64,000 nucleotides of DNA from Volvox africanus (taxonomy: Eukaryota > Chlorophyta > Chlorophyceae > Chlamydomonadales > Volvocaceae). Below, piece after piece: positions 22,551-33,639 of this stretch; the stretch's first letter is position 1; the number at the start of each line of letters is the position of its first letter. A program made the translations under genes and the position numbers. The stretch is taken from contig BSDZ01000015.1 of NCBI GenBank assembly GCA_030268105.1, positions 2,135,501 through 2,199,500 of the forward strand, in the 5' to 3' direction. The notes under the pieces were generated by a model. It saw nothing but the letters and a program-made list of their open reading frames with translations, had not been told where the DNA came from and made no database searches.

Positions 22551-25410
22551 CTGCTGCTTGTCCGACTTGGCACCCCGTTGTGCTGCTGCAGCCTTCACTC
22601 GCGAAGCCTTAGAGCTCTGCGCCAGCGCGTCCTGATAGAAAGACTCGTGCACTTGACGCATGCCAGCAGATGGCTTGCTACTGGCCGTACCGACGCCATT
22701 TGCCACTGCAGCGGAGGACGAGGAGGCACTGCCTCCGCCCCCAGTCCCCACCCCGCCGGACCCGTGCGGCTCATCGATGGAGCCTACTCGAGAGCACGAC
22801 GACCCCGGCCCTCCAAACGTATCGGATAATGAGCTGGCAGAGGACAGGACGGTGTACAGGCTTGGGTGCGCAGGCGCAGCGCCGCCGCTGCCTCGTTTCC
22901 CACCGTGGCCGCTGTCGGCCGTTATCTTCGCGGCAGCCGCATGTGGACCAAGAAACGGGTAGGCATGCGGACCTTCCTCCTCCTGCCTCCGGGAGGTCAG
23001 AGAGGCGGCGGCAGCGGGCGGGAAAGTGGTTACGGGACCCGGCGGCTGCGCAACGTGGACTGGCTCCGCAGCTGCCCTAGGGCTGCCTGGTGCAGGGGCC
23101 GCCGCCGCTGCCGCCGCTGCGGCCGCAGCGGCAGCCTCGTGTCGCTTTACGTCCACCACCAGGACGGCCTGTGTGGCAAAAGGCGACGGTCGTGTAGACG
23201 GAAGGGGAAGGAAGGGAGGGGGCGATGGCATGGCGATATTTCCAAAAGGGCTGGGTGGAACCAGAGTTTTGGTATTGCAGAAAAAAAACAGGACCAGGAC
23301 TAGGTAGCATCCGTGACCGGGTCCACTGATTTCATCCGACCACTTCGTGAGCGGCAAGCCAGTGGCTTTGTGTAACTGGAGGTTTAGTTGATTTTCCTTG
23401 ACGCCAGCTGAAGCCATAATCCCAGAATTATCCACCCTGTCAGCCCAGTCCTGAAAAGCCCACCGCGCATAACTCACCTTCAGCTGCGACGTCTTCCGAA
23501 CGAACCGCAACGTCTCCGTCATGCGGACAGGGGGATTCAGTGGCAGCTCCTGCAGGCACAGGCGCGTGCATGAAGGTAAACGAAGAAACACGTTCGTATC
23601 GTCGGCACCCATACTTCCTGGCCGATAACCTGGAGAGCTCACTCAGCACGTCAGAAACGTCTGGATGACAGATGTCGACGACCGCATAGCAAATTGCAAA
23701 ATGGTTGCTTGTTGTCTGTCCTTACCTGTCGTATAAAAACATGCATCACAGCGACCATATACTCTCCGAACCAACAGCCGTGCGAGGTACTTTCAGTCTC
23801 GTTCGGTCATATGGCGCTGTCTCCAGAACGGCGTGGGGGACACGCCCAACGCCAAAACGTAAAACTTGGAGCCCGCCCGCAAATTCATATCTCACAAAAC
23901 ATAAACGGGGACCTCTGCGGACCGGGGTTCATGCAAGGAAGCAAACAGCTTTGCCCCCCTCCCCCTCCACAGTCAGGACAGGCGCTCCATGGGTAAGCGC
24001 ACTTCCTCGCAGACGACCTCTGCAGAACCTTCTTTATATCACAGAACCTCTTGCGTCGTCCTTCATGCTCGCAAATCCATGCCTTAGGACCATGTCAATA
24101 CGCCCCCTTGTATCTTACCAGCTTGTAGCGCCCAGGAACGCGGACGGATACTAGCGTCCGAGAGAATTCCCATTCTACTTCCGAGGCGCTCTCCACACCT
24201 TGGCAACGTGATGAGGGAGCGGGACGCACAAGCGACCACCACATTGGCGAGCAGCAGCAGCAGGATGGAGAGGGAGAGGGAGAGGGAGAGGGAGAAGGAG
24301 AGGGAGAAGGAGAAGGAGAGGGAGAGGGAGGGAGAGAGGGAGGGAGAGAGGGAGTGGGAGAGGGAGAGGGATGGAGAGAGGGATGGAGAGAGGGAGTGGG
24401 AGGGAGAGAGGGAGGGATGGAGAGGGAGGTTAAGCGACGGACCCGTGCACAGGAACCTGCGGGAACTTTACAATGATTCAATCCGCAAGAGAGCGTAGCC
24501 CGGACTAACGTCCTGCTGGGCCTCGGAAAATAGTGCAGCCGAAGCAGCAACGCATGTGATCACGCTTGCGGGCCTTCTTTGCGGCGGACCGAGGCCCAAC
24601 GTTTATGTGAACCGAGCTGCAAGCGCAAATACCCTATTTACTGGTAAAACCTGATGAACGATGAAACGATGATGATCCGGAAGCTACGAGGACTGCACCC
24701 AGGTTCACGACAGGTACGCTAATACGCTTGGGAGAAGCCGTAACCGCAACCGTTTCGAGAGCTTTTTGGCACAGTGGCAGTCCCTGATGAACCAGGATGC
24801 AGAAGGCTGGTGATTTCGAGCCGCATGCTGCATGGCTAATACCTACCTGGCAAATTCACCGTGAGCTGGTACTTCTCGTCGCGGCCATCGTCCTGGCACG
24901 TCAGCGTGTACTGAGGGACCTTCGGCCATCACCATTTCAGCCCACACAAAGGAAATCATGAGGAAAGTGGGGATGGCACACACTATGGTTTTGCAACATT
25001 ATCAAGCGGAAGAACTGAAACAGGGAGGTGCTATGATCGCCAAAACCTGCGGCCTGGTGAATCAATGAGACCCGGACGGAACGTCTTCTTACCTGCTCAA
25101 TAACAGACATCAAAGCTGGCTCCGCTTCAATTGCAACTCCGGGTGCCTTCAGGTCCTAACCCCACCCTTAAGTCGAACACTCCACGACGGCGACCTCCTA
25201 GTCGCACGGAAACAAGATCAATGCCGAAAGATCACGGAATAAAAAGAAAGAGATATAAATACTAACGACATACGATCCGGCATTTTGGCTAGCCGGTAGA
25301 AGCCCGCGCGATAACTACATTAAAGAGGCCGGTATTATTATGTCCAGGTCAATACATTTTACATTGCGCGCGAAGTCCATGTGTGTGAATATGTTATCAC
25401 GCTTCGACAT
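13849..25410 (-). CDS. CS-domain plus DNAJC14-like membrane J-protein (fused model)
   Basis: Exons: 25410-25363, 25155-25093, 24919-24847, 23660-23478 (one-base frame slip, see findings), 23168-21924, 21422-20493, 19992-19833, 19251-19170, 18792-18703, 17874-17798, 17674-17276, 16660-16467, 15970-15747, 15148-15022, 14704-14610, 13951-13849. Phases match throughout; about 1363 residues. The order is: a PIH1/CS-like fold (about 38-140; VPQYTLTCQDD, VFLRLPSCTRLCLQ, LRFVRKTSQLK); Ala/Gln/Ser/Gly-rich linker; a helical repeat EAAQQWLERALAAARQGDVA, like the start of DNAJB12/14; several membrane segments (VWMIWLALNVSLVCFWIL, TFTGVPILFALYFTYGYLW, IIAGSLYLMVSFVA and the following WYQALPAMLLEFVVWLML); a J domain with VHPDKAG; a Jiv90-like zinc region with C..C pairs (CWGCKEC, YCKDC) and LDITE; and a basic tail ending KRKGKRRQ. 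By family it is an ER-membrane HSP70 cochaperone. The J-protein half is secure; the fusion is inferred from an open frame without stops. Confidence 0.8.
14170..14453 (-). mobile_element. retroelement fragment in chaperone intron
   Basis: It matches 33719-34060 in the same orientation, with blocks GCGCAGGGGGGAACACACGG, CCTGCCGTGCACTCCTCCCC, AGACGCGGGGT.GATAA and AAAAGCTCAACAGGCTACAC. It lies in the last intron (13952-14609) of the chaperone gene and lacks the outermost 80 bases of the 3' end. Confidence 0.8.
15377..15638. repeat. pure (CCCCTT)n hexanucleotide array
   Basis: About 44 uninterrupted copies of CCCCTT (AAGGGG on the other strand) over 262 bases. It sits inside the chaperone intron 15149-15746, after a good donor (GACAG/GTGCGC). 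The open frames across it (Gly-Lys, Gly-Glu, Leu-Pro repeats) are artefacts. The G4 runs lie on the transcribed RNA. Confidence 0.98.
17985..18130. repeat. interspersed repeat, copy B
   Basis: The second copy of the repeat at 10655-10790, in the chaperone intron 17875-18702. Conserved blocks occur in the same order, with small indels between them. Confidence 0.65.
18465..18602. repeat. GT/GTAT-rich microsatellite in chaperone intron
   Basis: Imperfect alternation of GTGTGT, GTATGT and GCGTGT units over about 140 bases, within the intron 17875-18702. On the other strand it gives spurious His/Thr-rich frames. Confidence 0.9.
19305..19470. repeat. AT-rich (ATT)n and (GAT)n/(ATC)n tract
   Basis: ATT-type triplets followed by (GATGAT)n running directly into (CATCAT)n around 19431-19462, a self-complementary GAT/ATC block that could fold into a hairpin. 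It lies in the chaperone intron 19252-19832. Confidence 0.9.
24261..24430. repeat. GGGAGA purine tract in chaperone intron
   Basis: A long run of GAGGGA/GAGAAG units, pure purine on the + strand, within the proposed intron 23661-24846. It generates phantom Glu/Arg-rich frames on + and Ser/Pro frames on -. Confidence 0.9.
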
Positions 25411-25706
25411 GACAGCCCAGTAGGAAGGACGAGTTTCTTCGTCGTACTACCAGTATAAAACGAAAAATACAGCAGATTGATCTCCCTTTTAAATCAATTG
25501 GCGTAACTAATAGGTGATCCCCGTATTCAAGTTGAGGTTATCGCTCAGACATCATGCAGGAAGGATATCTCCCTAACTAACAAGTTCTGACTTGGTGCTG
25601 CCTGGCGTGCGTCATCGGTGGAGTGATGGTGAAGCGGGCGCTGGAGTTTTGACGAATTAGTAAAGATACTATTTATATCTCTTATTAGGGGCTGCACCTT
25701 GCCATA
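25411..25706. promoter_or_regulatory. short divergent promoter region
   Basis: Only 296 bases separate the proposed start codons of the chaperone gene (25410, -) and the MATE gene (25707, +). The stretch must hold both promoters and 5' untranslated regions. A TATA-like ATTTATATCT lies at 25671-25680, 27 bases before the MATE start codon, which would imply a very short leader. The chaperone start exon is the less certain side. Confidence 0.5.
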
Positions 25707-28700
25707 ATGTTGCAAGGCCCCGGCCGTAACTCGCCGTTGCGAGTGCCTCTGCTTGATCCGTTTGAAGCAGCTTCTCAGCAAGGATTCCCTGCAAATGATG
25801 GGCTGGACTTGCGGGAGTCATTCCGGCGAATGGCAACGGTAAGTTGAATGGTTTGTCAAGTCCGTGGGAAACTGTCGGAGCACGTACTTTCCTGGATATT
25901 AATGGTTTGGATGCGTTTTGGTTTCCGTAACACACCACAAGTGTCGGGGTTACAAAATCTAAGCGCACTGTCAAACCTCCTGAAGAGGGTTTCCGATACC
26001 GTCATTTGCGAAACAATGATCCTCTGCAGAAGCTTTTGCGGCACTGCTTAATGAATATATATTAGGATTTCCATTATCACCAAAAATCTCAAAAGGCTTT
26101 CCGAATCGGGGCAGCTGAACTTATTCGTGACCCTATTTGTGACCCTATTCGTGACCTTATTCAGTGTGGAAGCATTTGGTAGTATGCCCTCTTTGCCACT
26201 CCTCACCCAGCCGCCCATTGCCTTTGCCCATTGCTTTGTCCTTGAGCAGTTTCCCGGGTTTCTTTGCATGCGTGATTGTATCCCCATCCGACCTCCCCCA
26301 TTTTCCCAAAGCCTCTTTCACCCGTCCGGATCTGCTGCTGCGTGTTCCGCTCATATGCCCGATGTTGGAGTACGACATCGATACCGACATTATGTTTCCG
26401 GTTCGGGTGTTTGCTTCTTGGTTTCTCTGCACTCAGACACACAGACACACACATGGACACACACATGGACACAGGCATACATACATACACATACACATAC
26501 ACATACATGTGGATGTTGCCCTCCGGCCCCTCCCCAGGACTTCTGCCAGCAGCTCTCCCTAGCAGGCCCTCTGGCCGTCAACCTGGTCACCGCCAACGCA
26601 GTCGCAGTCAGCATCCTCTACTTCGTGGCGCGGGGAGGCACTGAGCAGCTGGCCGCAGCCGCGCTGGGCAACAACGTCGCGGTCATGTTTGGACGTCTAG
26701 TGCTGCTGGGGCTGTGTGGGGCACTGGACACGCTCGCAGCGCAGGTACGGACTGCGCAATGCTGCTGTTGGCTTTTCCCTACTTCTCTGATCCCCTGTCT
26801 CTCCGGAAGTTTCGTCGTTCCGACCTTTCCTGATCTCTCGCCTCATTTCATCTCATCTCACATGGAGCCGCTTGGTCGTTCCGTTCCCTCACCTCAGGCC
26901 TGGGGCGCGGGTAAGGAGCGGCGGCTGCCTCTCCTGCTTCAGCGGACCGTGTTGTTCCTGTGGTTGCACTGCGTGCTGATCAGCGTCGCAATGCTGCTGC
27001 TGCCCGCGGGGCTGCACGTGCTGGGCCAGGACCCAGCTCTCAGTGCCATGGTGTGGAAGTACCTACTGGCGCTGCTGCCGTCAGTGTGGCTCGAGGCCTT
27101 ATCACGGTGTGTGTGTGTGCGTGTGTGTGTGAGAGAGGGAGAGAGAGGGGGAGGGGCTGGACTTTGGCTGGGGTCAAATACTTTGATTTGGGTCAGGCCG
27201 GATGATGCCGGGAGGGAAGGGGATGGACTAGCAATGGCATGGAGGTAAAGGGTACGATTGATGGAACCAATATAAGGTCGTTAGGGACGAGGCGCCAATG
27301 TTGCGCTTTGTGCAGTACACCTGGGACGTCGGGGAGAGAAATTAAATACCTGAAAAAGTAATGTAAGCCGAGGAGAGAACAAGGCTTCCATTTCTTCTGT
27401 TCTTACTCCTGATATATATCGCGTTGGTGCACGTGTATTATTGCATCCCGACTTCTGCACCCTGACTTTCACGCCCCGCACTCCGCAGTCCGATCAATCG
27501 CGCGCTTGTGGCCCGAGGCATCGTGACCCCGCAGATGGTCATCTCGCTGGTGGGACTGCCCCTCACCATCGCAACCACATACACACTGGTAGTGCCGTTG
27601 CGATGGGAGTATTTGGGCGCGGCACTAGCCATGTCAGCGGCGGCGGGGTAGGTGTTTTGGGGCGGGGACGGGGACGGGGGTAGGTAGGCACAAGGCCCAA
27701 GTGGGTCAGGGAAACAAGCAACGGTCCCATTGAGGCTGGGTCGCTATCGAATGGGGGGAAGGTTAGCAAAACACACACATACACTTCTAGTCACTCGGCA
27801 ATGAGAGGTCTGAATGCGAGGTCTTTATTAAAGCACAAGGTTGCTGACGTGAGGCGATGCTGACGTGCTAATCTTGCCGGGCCGTACATGCTGTGCGAAT
27901 GGCGTACTGCAGGTTCGAGGTTGTCCTGCTGCTGCTGTACGTTGCGGGCAGTGGTCAGTGGGCGAACGTTCTGGGGACGCCTTCGCGGAAGGCATTGAAG
28001 GTGGGCGGGGATGGGTAAGACGCATGGGAGGGGGAGGGGGAGAGGGAGGAGCTACGGGTGCGGGGAAGACGAGGCTTGACGGGACCTGCTGTTGCGAAAC
28101 ACAAAATGGTTCAACCCAACGAGGACTGGAGAAACGGGTTATAAGGCGGGCGGGGGGCGGGGGGCCAGAAATCTGCATCCAAGAGCGTCCTCGTGTGTGT
28201 GTGTATGTGTGTACGTGTGGAAAGAGAGGGGGCAACGTACGCAAAGAATTCGCATGGGATCAAAACAGGGGGGGGGAGGCAAAAGGAGATGGCGGCCGAG
28301 TCAGTTCGGAAACGAAGATACATACAAGGTTTGACAAAGGCGGTGAAGACGAGGGAGGAAGAGATGAGGGAGGAAGAGATGAGGGAGGAAGAGATGAGGG
28401 AGGAAGAGATGAGGGAGGAAGAGATGAGGGAGGAAGAGATGAGGGAGGAAAAGCCGCATCGCTTCACAAACTGAAGCATTGCGATCGTAAATGTCCGCAA
28501 CCCCTCAGGGCTGGGGACAGCTAGCCCGGCTGGCCTACCCCGCCGCCTCCATGAAGTGCGCCGAAAGTTGGGCCTTCACCATTTGCACACTGGCTGCATC
28601 GCTGCTGCCCGACGCCTGTACGGCAACCGCAGCGGTTGGGGTGTCGTACAATGTGTACGGCGTGTTATTTATTGCATTTGTGGCCTGCTCTACGGCAGCG

Positions 28701-31533
28701 TGCATGACTGTGGGCAACAGGTTGGGGGCAGGTGAGCGACCAAGGTAATGTGCGTGTTTGTCGGGGGGGGAGGGAGGGGGAAGGGGAGGGCGGGCTAGGT
28801 GGATGCGGAGGCCGTTAGGACTTCTTCCCTACTCATTGTTGGGTTTGGTGCATGGATTCTTGGATTTCGGACCTGATGATGTCACTCCCTCTCGCTACAC
28901 ACCCTGGCGTGTGTTACCGCTGTACGTCACTCTAAAGATGGTTTGGGAGGGTTGGGGGTGAGGTGTTTGGGGGTCGGGTGTCGGGGACTTGGGGTCGGGG
29001 ATTTAGGGGGTTTGGGGTTTGGTGGATTCTTTGCACCCCGCCCCTCATCTCCTCACTCCCGCCGGCACCCCTGCCGTACTCGCAGGTGACGCTGGCGGCG
29101 CCAAACTCGCCGCCGCTGGATCCCTCCTCATCGTCCCGCCTGCCTGGGGCTTGGCGGCGGTCGTTCTGCTCGTGAGGCCATGTCAGGACGCCATCTTGGC
29201 CCTCTTCGCGACGGGGCAGGGGCCGGATGCAGCAGACGACCCGACAGCCCTCAACGGCGTGCTCCGACACATGTTTGTGATTGTCGCAGGGCTGGTGCTG
29301 CTAGATGGCATTCAGACTGTCCTTTCGGGTGTGATTCAGGTGAGGGGAGAGGAGGGGGATTTTGTACCTCTTCTAGCGATTTCGCAGCAATGCCTGTCAG
29401 GGCTGCTCTGCGAAGACCTGACCGGGTCGTCGCTCATCCTCACCCGTGTAGCGAGCCCCTCCCGCGTTTCGTGCGTTCGTCGTTCGTTACATCCCCCGGT
29501 CCGCTCCTCCCCAACCGGTGGGTTCCTGTGACCCATGGGTCCACTGTTTGCCATTCCCTCCCTTTTCACGACATCAGGGTTGCGGTCGACAGCACGCGGG
29601 CGCCCTCGTGAACCTGGCGGCCTTTTACGTCGTCGCATTGCCGCTGGCGCTGTTCCTGGCCTTCAGACTGCCCCTGCCGGACCGACTAGGAGGGGGTCTG
29701 TTGGGCCTGGGGCTGGGGCCGGAGGGGCTGTACCTGGGCATGGCGGCGGGGCCCGCCATACAGACGGTGCGCATGGAATTGTGGGGTGCCTCGGAAGGGG
29801 TGCCTCTCCATCCCCTTTTTCCCTCTTATGTTTATTCGTCTGCTCCCCCCTCCGTTTCCCCCCCTTACAGCGGCATCTACAGCGGTGTTATGCCTTCTCT
29901 ATTCGACTTTCTCACCCCCCCCCCTTTCCCGTCCCGCGGGGTACAGGTCTGCTACAGCTACATCCTGCTCTCCATCAACTGGCGCCGAGTCTCCCAAGCG
30001 GCCGTTTCCGCTGCCGCCCTAAACAGCGTCAGCAGCTTCGCCAGCCTTATCCGCCGCTTAGATTCGGGGGGCCTTATGGGTCCGCCGCTGATCCGGTCCG
30101 CCGCCTCCAGCGGTCACGGTATGCGCAGCTTCAGCACCCGACTGCCCATCATCCAGGAGCACCTGCGCGAGGGGCGAGATAGCAGCGAGAGTTTCGGAGC
30201 AGTTGCCGTCCCCATCTCCATCTCCGCTATCGCGTCAGGCTCGGCGTCGGTGCCTGCGTCGTCGTCGGCAGCTGCTTCCTTCAACGCTAGGATGAACAAC
30301 TGGTTGCATGCGAACAAGGCCGTGCTGGTGGGGGCCTTTACTGGTGGCGGAGGCGAAGGCGAAGGCGAAGGCGGGGATGGTGACTTGGATGGGGGGGAGT
30401 TGTACGTTGGCGCCTCAAGTGACGATGAGGATGCTGTTAATGGCGATGGCAACGGCGTGGTCACGCCAGTAGATCCGACGCTCAGCACGAAACGCTCCCT
30501 CAGCCGGCTGCGGCCTGTTAGCGGCGGCGACACCGCCACGATGTCCGCAGCCCCAGAAAAGAGACTGCTTGCAGCGGCGGAGACGACGGCAGTGGGACTG
30601 CTGGTTCCGTCATTGCCGGGCGCTGATGACACGCCTCAGGCGGCGCTCTTGCATGCGCGCATTATGATCCACGGGTCGCCGCCACTGACGGATCCCTCCC
30701 ATCACTGCTTGCTGGCGGCCATCCTGGAGCCAAATAGCCCCGCCACTACCGCCACTTCGGTACTATTGCCCGCCGGCTCTGTGAGCTCCTGCGCCCACTC
30801 GCCATGCGGTTACGGCCACACACACGTACCAGTTGGGGACGTGACGCTAACGGCGACGGCGTGGGCTGGGGACAAGGCGGTCACTGACGGTGGCGCCCCA
30901 GTGGAGGTCGTACGCCCTCCCGCCGTCGCTTGGTGGGCCCGTTTGGATTGGGCCTGGAGGCCGTTGTTATTCAGGGCAACGGCAGTACCAGCTAAGGACT
31001 CGCCGGAGTTGGCGGCAGTGCCGCCGAAGGCGCTGTCGGTGGCGGCGGCAGCCGGTACCGGTGCCGCCACTGTGAGTGCACCGTTACAGCTACCGGGGGT
31101 TGGCGTTGGGACTGCAGAACCATTAGTGGCGGTCATGAGCAACGCGACAGGAGCCTTCGCTGGGGGGTTGTTGAGTTCAGCGGCGCCGTTGCCAATTACG
31201 GGATCGATGGCCCGTCATGCGGCCGCCGCTGCTGCTGGCGGCGGCAGTGAAGAGGTCCATGGGTTATCAAGATCCACGACGGACAGTGTAACCAGGGTAA
31301 GCACTCCTAGCAGCGGCTGCACCAGTCACCTGGAGCCTACGATATCGGAGGCGGCGACGGCAATGGTGGTGGCACGGGGGGACGTGTTCCGATCCTGCGA
31401 GTCGCTGGCGGCGGCGGTTCCTAGCTCTGAAGACGTTTACGCCTTCTCTGCGTCCGCGGGTACGGATGGCAGCAGTTGGCTAGACCCGCCTGCGTCCCTT
31501 CACCAGGAATCATTACACACTCGACTGCCTTAG
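25707..31533 (+). CDS. MATE-family multidrug/toxin extrusion transporter
   Basis: Nine exons: 25707-25838, 26538-26744, 26898-27106, 27489-27647, 27913-28000, 28509-28731, 29086-29339, 29578-29766 and 29947-31533. All phases fit and give 1015 residues. The start MLQGPGRNSPLRVPLLDPFE is in the first exon and its donor is ACG/GTAAGT. The core (about 45-510) has the alternating hydrophobic helices and hallmarks of plant-type MATE proteins: RPINRALVARGIVTPQM after the sixth helix, SYNVYGVLF, MTVGNRLGAGDAGGAKLAAA and the C-lobe GCGRQHAGALVNLAAFY. By family it exports cationic or organic compounds in exchange for H+ or Na+; substrate and membrane are unknown. The last exon adds about 500 residues of Ala/Ser/Thr/Gly-rich tail, unusual for MATE. 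No TGTAA is near; the first clear one is at 33063. Confidence 0.9.
28351..28450. repeat. 15-bp GAGGGAGGAAGAGAT tandem repeat
   Basis: Almost seven perfect copies in the MATE intron 28001-28508. It is purine only on the coding strand. The intron is also rich in G and GT runs (28020-28050, 28193-28215). Confidence 0.95.
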
Positions 31534-31881
31534 CAGCTAAAACTGCATCCACCTCCCCGCCCCTATCCCAATCCAGCCAAGGCCGATGGGTATTCACAAC
31601 GCTCTTGTGGCGCATATCTATTTTTTCGCGGCTTTGGCGACGCCGCCTTTCATTGCCTGAGGGAAGGATATGAGGATGTACGGTGCAGTACGGTGCAGTA
31701 AGGAAGACGTGCCTTGGGATCCCGTGTCTTTCCGGCTGATTCGCATAGTCTATCGTTCTACTCGCATTTCGTTTTATGGTTTTATGCGCCTAGGGCGCTC
31801 GATGTTTATTCGGATTCCAAGTTACCGAGCTGCTGTTGTTAAGTGGTTATTGTTTTTGAGTGGTTAATAATATTTCGATTA

Positions 31882-31920
<39 letters not shown>

Positions 31921-33639
31921 GCTTATTTCCGCGCCCTCATCGTGGGATCTCCGGACCCATCGCGTTGAAGATGAAAGCGGGGCCAAGCGCGCGACTATGA
32001 AGGTGTTCCTTAGGTTGGCGGCTGCACCTGCCAGCGCGATTCCGCTGTGTATAACTGCCCGCTAGACATATTCCGTCGAAATGCTTTATTACGAGCGCAT
32101 GTCTAGAAATCGTCGCGATGTTTACCTAGTGCGTACCTGGTGGTTACCTGGTGCAGCTGCTGCTTAAGGGGGAGATCCCGGGTCTCTTTCTCCACGGGCG
32201 ACAAGGGGGATCTGCGGCCCATTCTCCCTTTCGACCTGGTCTTGAGTTTTCACGAGTTTTACTCCCAAGACCATATGGACAGACACACCACACATAGACG
32301 TACCGACCGGGGGAACGCGGGCTGGCGGCGTGCTCTGCTCCCATTACCTGCAGCTGAGGTGGCGGACAGCTCTCGCAAGCGCCTCATAGCTTCCAGAGCT
32401 GCTCAGTCCGGGGGTTAGAGTCAGGGAAGTTTCTGACTCTTTGGGCCATCCATTACGCGTGCGGGGTTTTGCTTCATGGGACCCCATAATCACTTGTCGG
32501 AAGGCAAGCTGGAGGGAGTTTGTCTGGCAGGTGACGCACCACCTCCCGCGCACGGCAACCTGGTGAAAGACTGAATGGCGATTGGGTCGCGGATTTCGAA
32601 GCCAAGTCCAAATTAAAGATCGTTGATGCGGTAAGAGGTATGAGGTGAGAGGTAAGAGGTGGACTTTCGTTGGGAAGTACACCAGGAGGGACGGAGAGGG
32701 GGAGGGAATGAAGGGGTCAGGCTGTTTTGTTTATTTGGGTTTGTGCGTCAGAAAGCAGCGAGACATTCGAGGCGGGAGGATGAGTGGTGCAGCAGTGCAT
32801 AAGCGAGGATGTGCTGTATGTTGTACCGCCGTCTCCTCTTACTAGTAGTCCCAGATACAGTAGTCTTTAGCTGGCAACGATAACTGCCTGTTTGTTGTTT
32901 TAGTTCATGAATTGTTTAGGCTTGGTGGACGTAGCTCGTCGGGCCTCATTAGCAAACCAGCATTCGGGTCATGGTCGTACGGAGGTCGGGGAGTGGTGGT
33001 GGTGAACCAGTGATAATGAGGTTTCAGGTTTACGTTAATGCTCCGTTTAGGATTTGACACCTTGTAATTGGTGTCCAGTTGTGCAACATGCACACTAATG
33101 TTGAGATCCGGATTCGTATGCTGCTGCGTCTAAACTGGTGTTTTAATTCGCAAGCCGCCGTACATGCGTGCGTGTATGTGTATGTGTCAGTGGCGGGAGG
33201 CAACGGGACGGCATGAGGCGTACGGCGTGCGAGGGGCTGTTTTTTCATCTTTTCGGATATGAAGCTTGCTTTCAAATATAAAGACGAGGGGAAGCGGTTA
33301 GGGGTCAGTATTACTATTGGGCGGATGCTGTACCGTGATGAGGTACAGTAGGCTCGCACGGTACTGCTCGTGCAGCACCCTTGGGCTCTTGTCACAGGGT
33401 CTCGTGTTGTCATCTTATCCAACGCGTGCCAATCGCGTTGGGCTTGGACCCGAGGGGAGCTGGTGTGGGCCTGTTTGCGGGGAAGGTCGAGATACGATGG
33501 TTTACGTGCGTATGCATGTGATGTGTGTGCCCGTGTTCACCAGCGTTCATAAACTTATACATTGCGTTCATCTTTGTTAAAATGGTACACAGCAGATGTA
33601 AATAATAATAAAAAAGGACAAGTACACGGACGTATGAAA
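31534..33639. other. MATE 3' flank, no further gene supported
   Basis: This should contain the MATE 3' untranslated region. An (CTG)11 run sits at 31885-31917. TGTAA occurs at 33063-33067. A weak coding-like stretch on + around 32148-32290 (LVQLLLKGEIPGLFLHGR) ends in a stop and could not be linked to other exons. A plasmid-like or RNA feature was not seen. Confidence 0.45.
31885..31917. repeat. (CTG)11 trinucleotide run in MATE 3' flank
   Basis: Eleven uninterrupted CTG triplets 350 bases past the MATE stop codon, probably within its 3' untranslated region. Confidence 0.95.

Noticed and set aside
26127..27248. A 373-codon frame over the second and third MATE exons
   Set aside because: It runs through introns (CA repeats, GTGTGT run) and lacks the spliced start exon; only its exon parts are coding.
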